Source of the DNA: Zychaea mexicana
Lineage: Eukaryota > Mucoromycota > Mucoromycetes > Mucorales > Lichtheimiaceae
Length of the DNA stretch: 64,000 nucleotides
Direction of reading: 5' to 3'
Assembly (NCBI RefSeq): GCF_025766255.1
Contig: NW_026516682.1
Coordinates: 477,046 to 541,045 of the forward strand
Positions 63,871 through 64,000 of the stretch are shown here, in pieces. Below the pieces are notes generated by a model, which saw only the letters and a list, made by a program, of their open reading frames with translations, did not search any database and was not told the origin of the DNA. The translations under genes were made by a program, and so were the position numbers. The first letter of the stretch is position 1, and each line of letters starts with the position of its first letter.

Positions 63871-64000
63871 AGAAAATTTGCAATATATACCAGTGGGAAT
63901 GTGGTCATATACTCCGGCAGCCGATCGTGAACCTTCGGGTGCATGTGATGCCAACGGTATATGTTGGGATAATTGAAACGAACTTTTTTTTTATTATTTA

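Overview
This window is eukaryotic nuclear DNA from a filamentous fungus, most likely an early-diverging one (Mucoromycota, probably Mucorales). The evidence is dense short spliceosomal introns of about 50-130 nt (GTAAGT/GTACGT donors, CTRAY-type branch sites, TAG/CAG acceptors), very short intergenic gaps, fungal families (Furry/Mor2/Tao3, MedA-type regulator, Rrt8-like membrane protein, BolA2, GDSL esterase) and many CAG/CAA-coded glutamine tracts. Genus and species cannot be read from the sequence. Intron borders were read by eye from reading frame and splice motifs.

Layout. 0.08-8.0 kb: giant Furry-family morphogenesis scaffold (-). 8.7-9.5: prefoldin subunit 3 (-). 9.9-11.9: secreted pepsin-like protein that has lost a catalytic Asp (-). 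13.0-14.9: actin-related protein ARP6 (-). 15.4-18.2: decayed gene remnants (-). 18.3-20.1: repeat element copy A, a six-unit tandem array in which every unit carries an intron-like segment. 21.1-22.0: histone H3 with five introns (+). 22.6-26.7: proteasome subunit RPN1 (-), head-to-head with ATG12 (+, 26.9-27.6). 27.9-30.0: coiled-coil, Gln-rich protein (-). 31.2-32.0: ribosomal protein eS10 (-). 33.2-34.7: MedA-type regulator (+). 35.5-36.8: four-TM protein (+). 37.2-38.8: FYRN/FYRC protein (+). 39.1-40.1: ribosomal protein eS6 (+). 40.3-47.3: inner-ring nucleoporin NUP205/Nup192 (-). 48.5-49.8: MDR-family alkenal-type reductase (-), with a diverged tandem duplication upstream. 51.8-52.4: BolA2 with a poly-Gln tail (-). 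53.1-55.2: EH-domain protein (+). 55.4-56.3: secreted GDSL esterase (+). 57.0-58.1: EI24/Rrt8-like membrane protein (+), convergent with SURF4/Erv29 cargo receptor (-, 58.1-59.1). 59.5-60.5: repeat element copy B (two units). 60.4-64.0: gene-poor DNA with F-box and LRR remnants and weakly supported exons.

The genes are mostly single-copy housekeeping functions: protein folding and turnover (prefoldin, RPN1, ATG12), translation (eS10, eS6), chromatin (H3, ARP6, FYR protein), nuclear pore, secretory traffic (SURF4, EH protein), polarity (Furry) and secreted enzymes. They do not form one cluster. The least ordinary material is the two-copy repeat element: its plus strand reads as repeating exon-intron units, each exon ending in a 10-bp hairpin with a GCAA loop, followed by an AATAAA signal and a decayed C2H2-like finger on the opposite strand. 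Both copies abut decayed genes.
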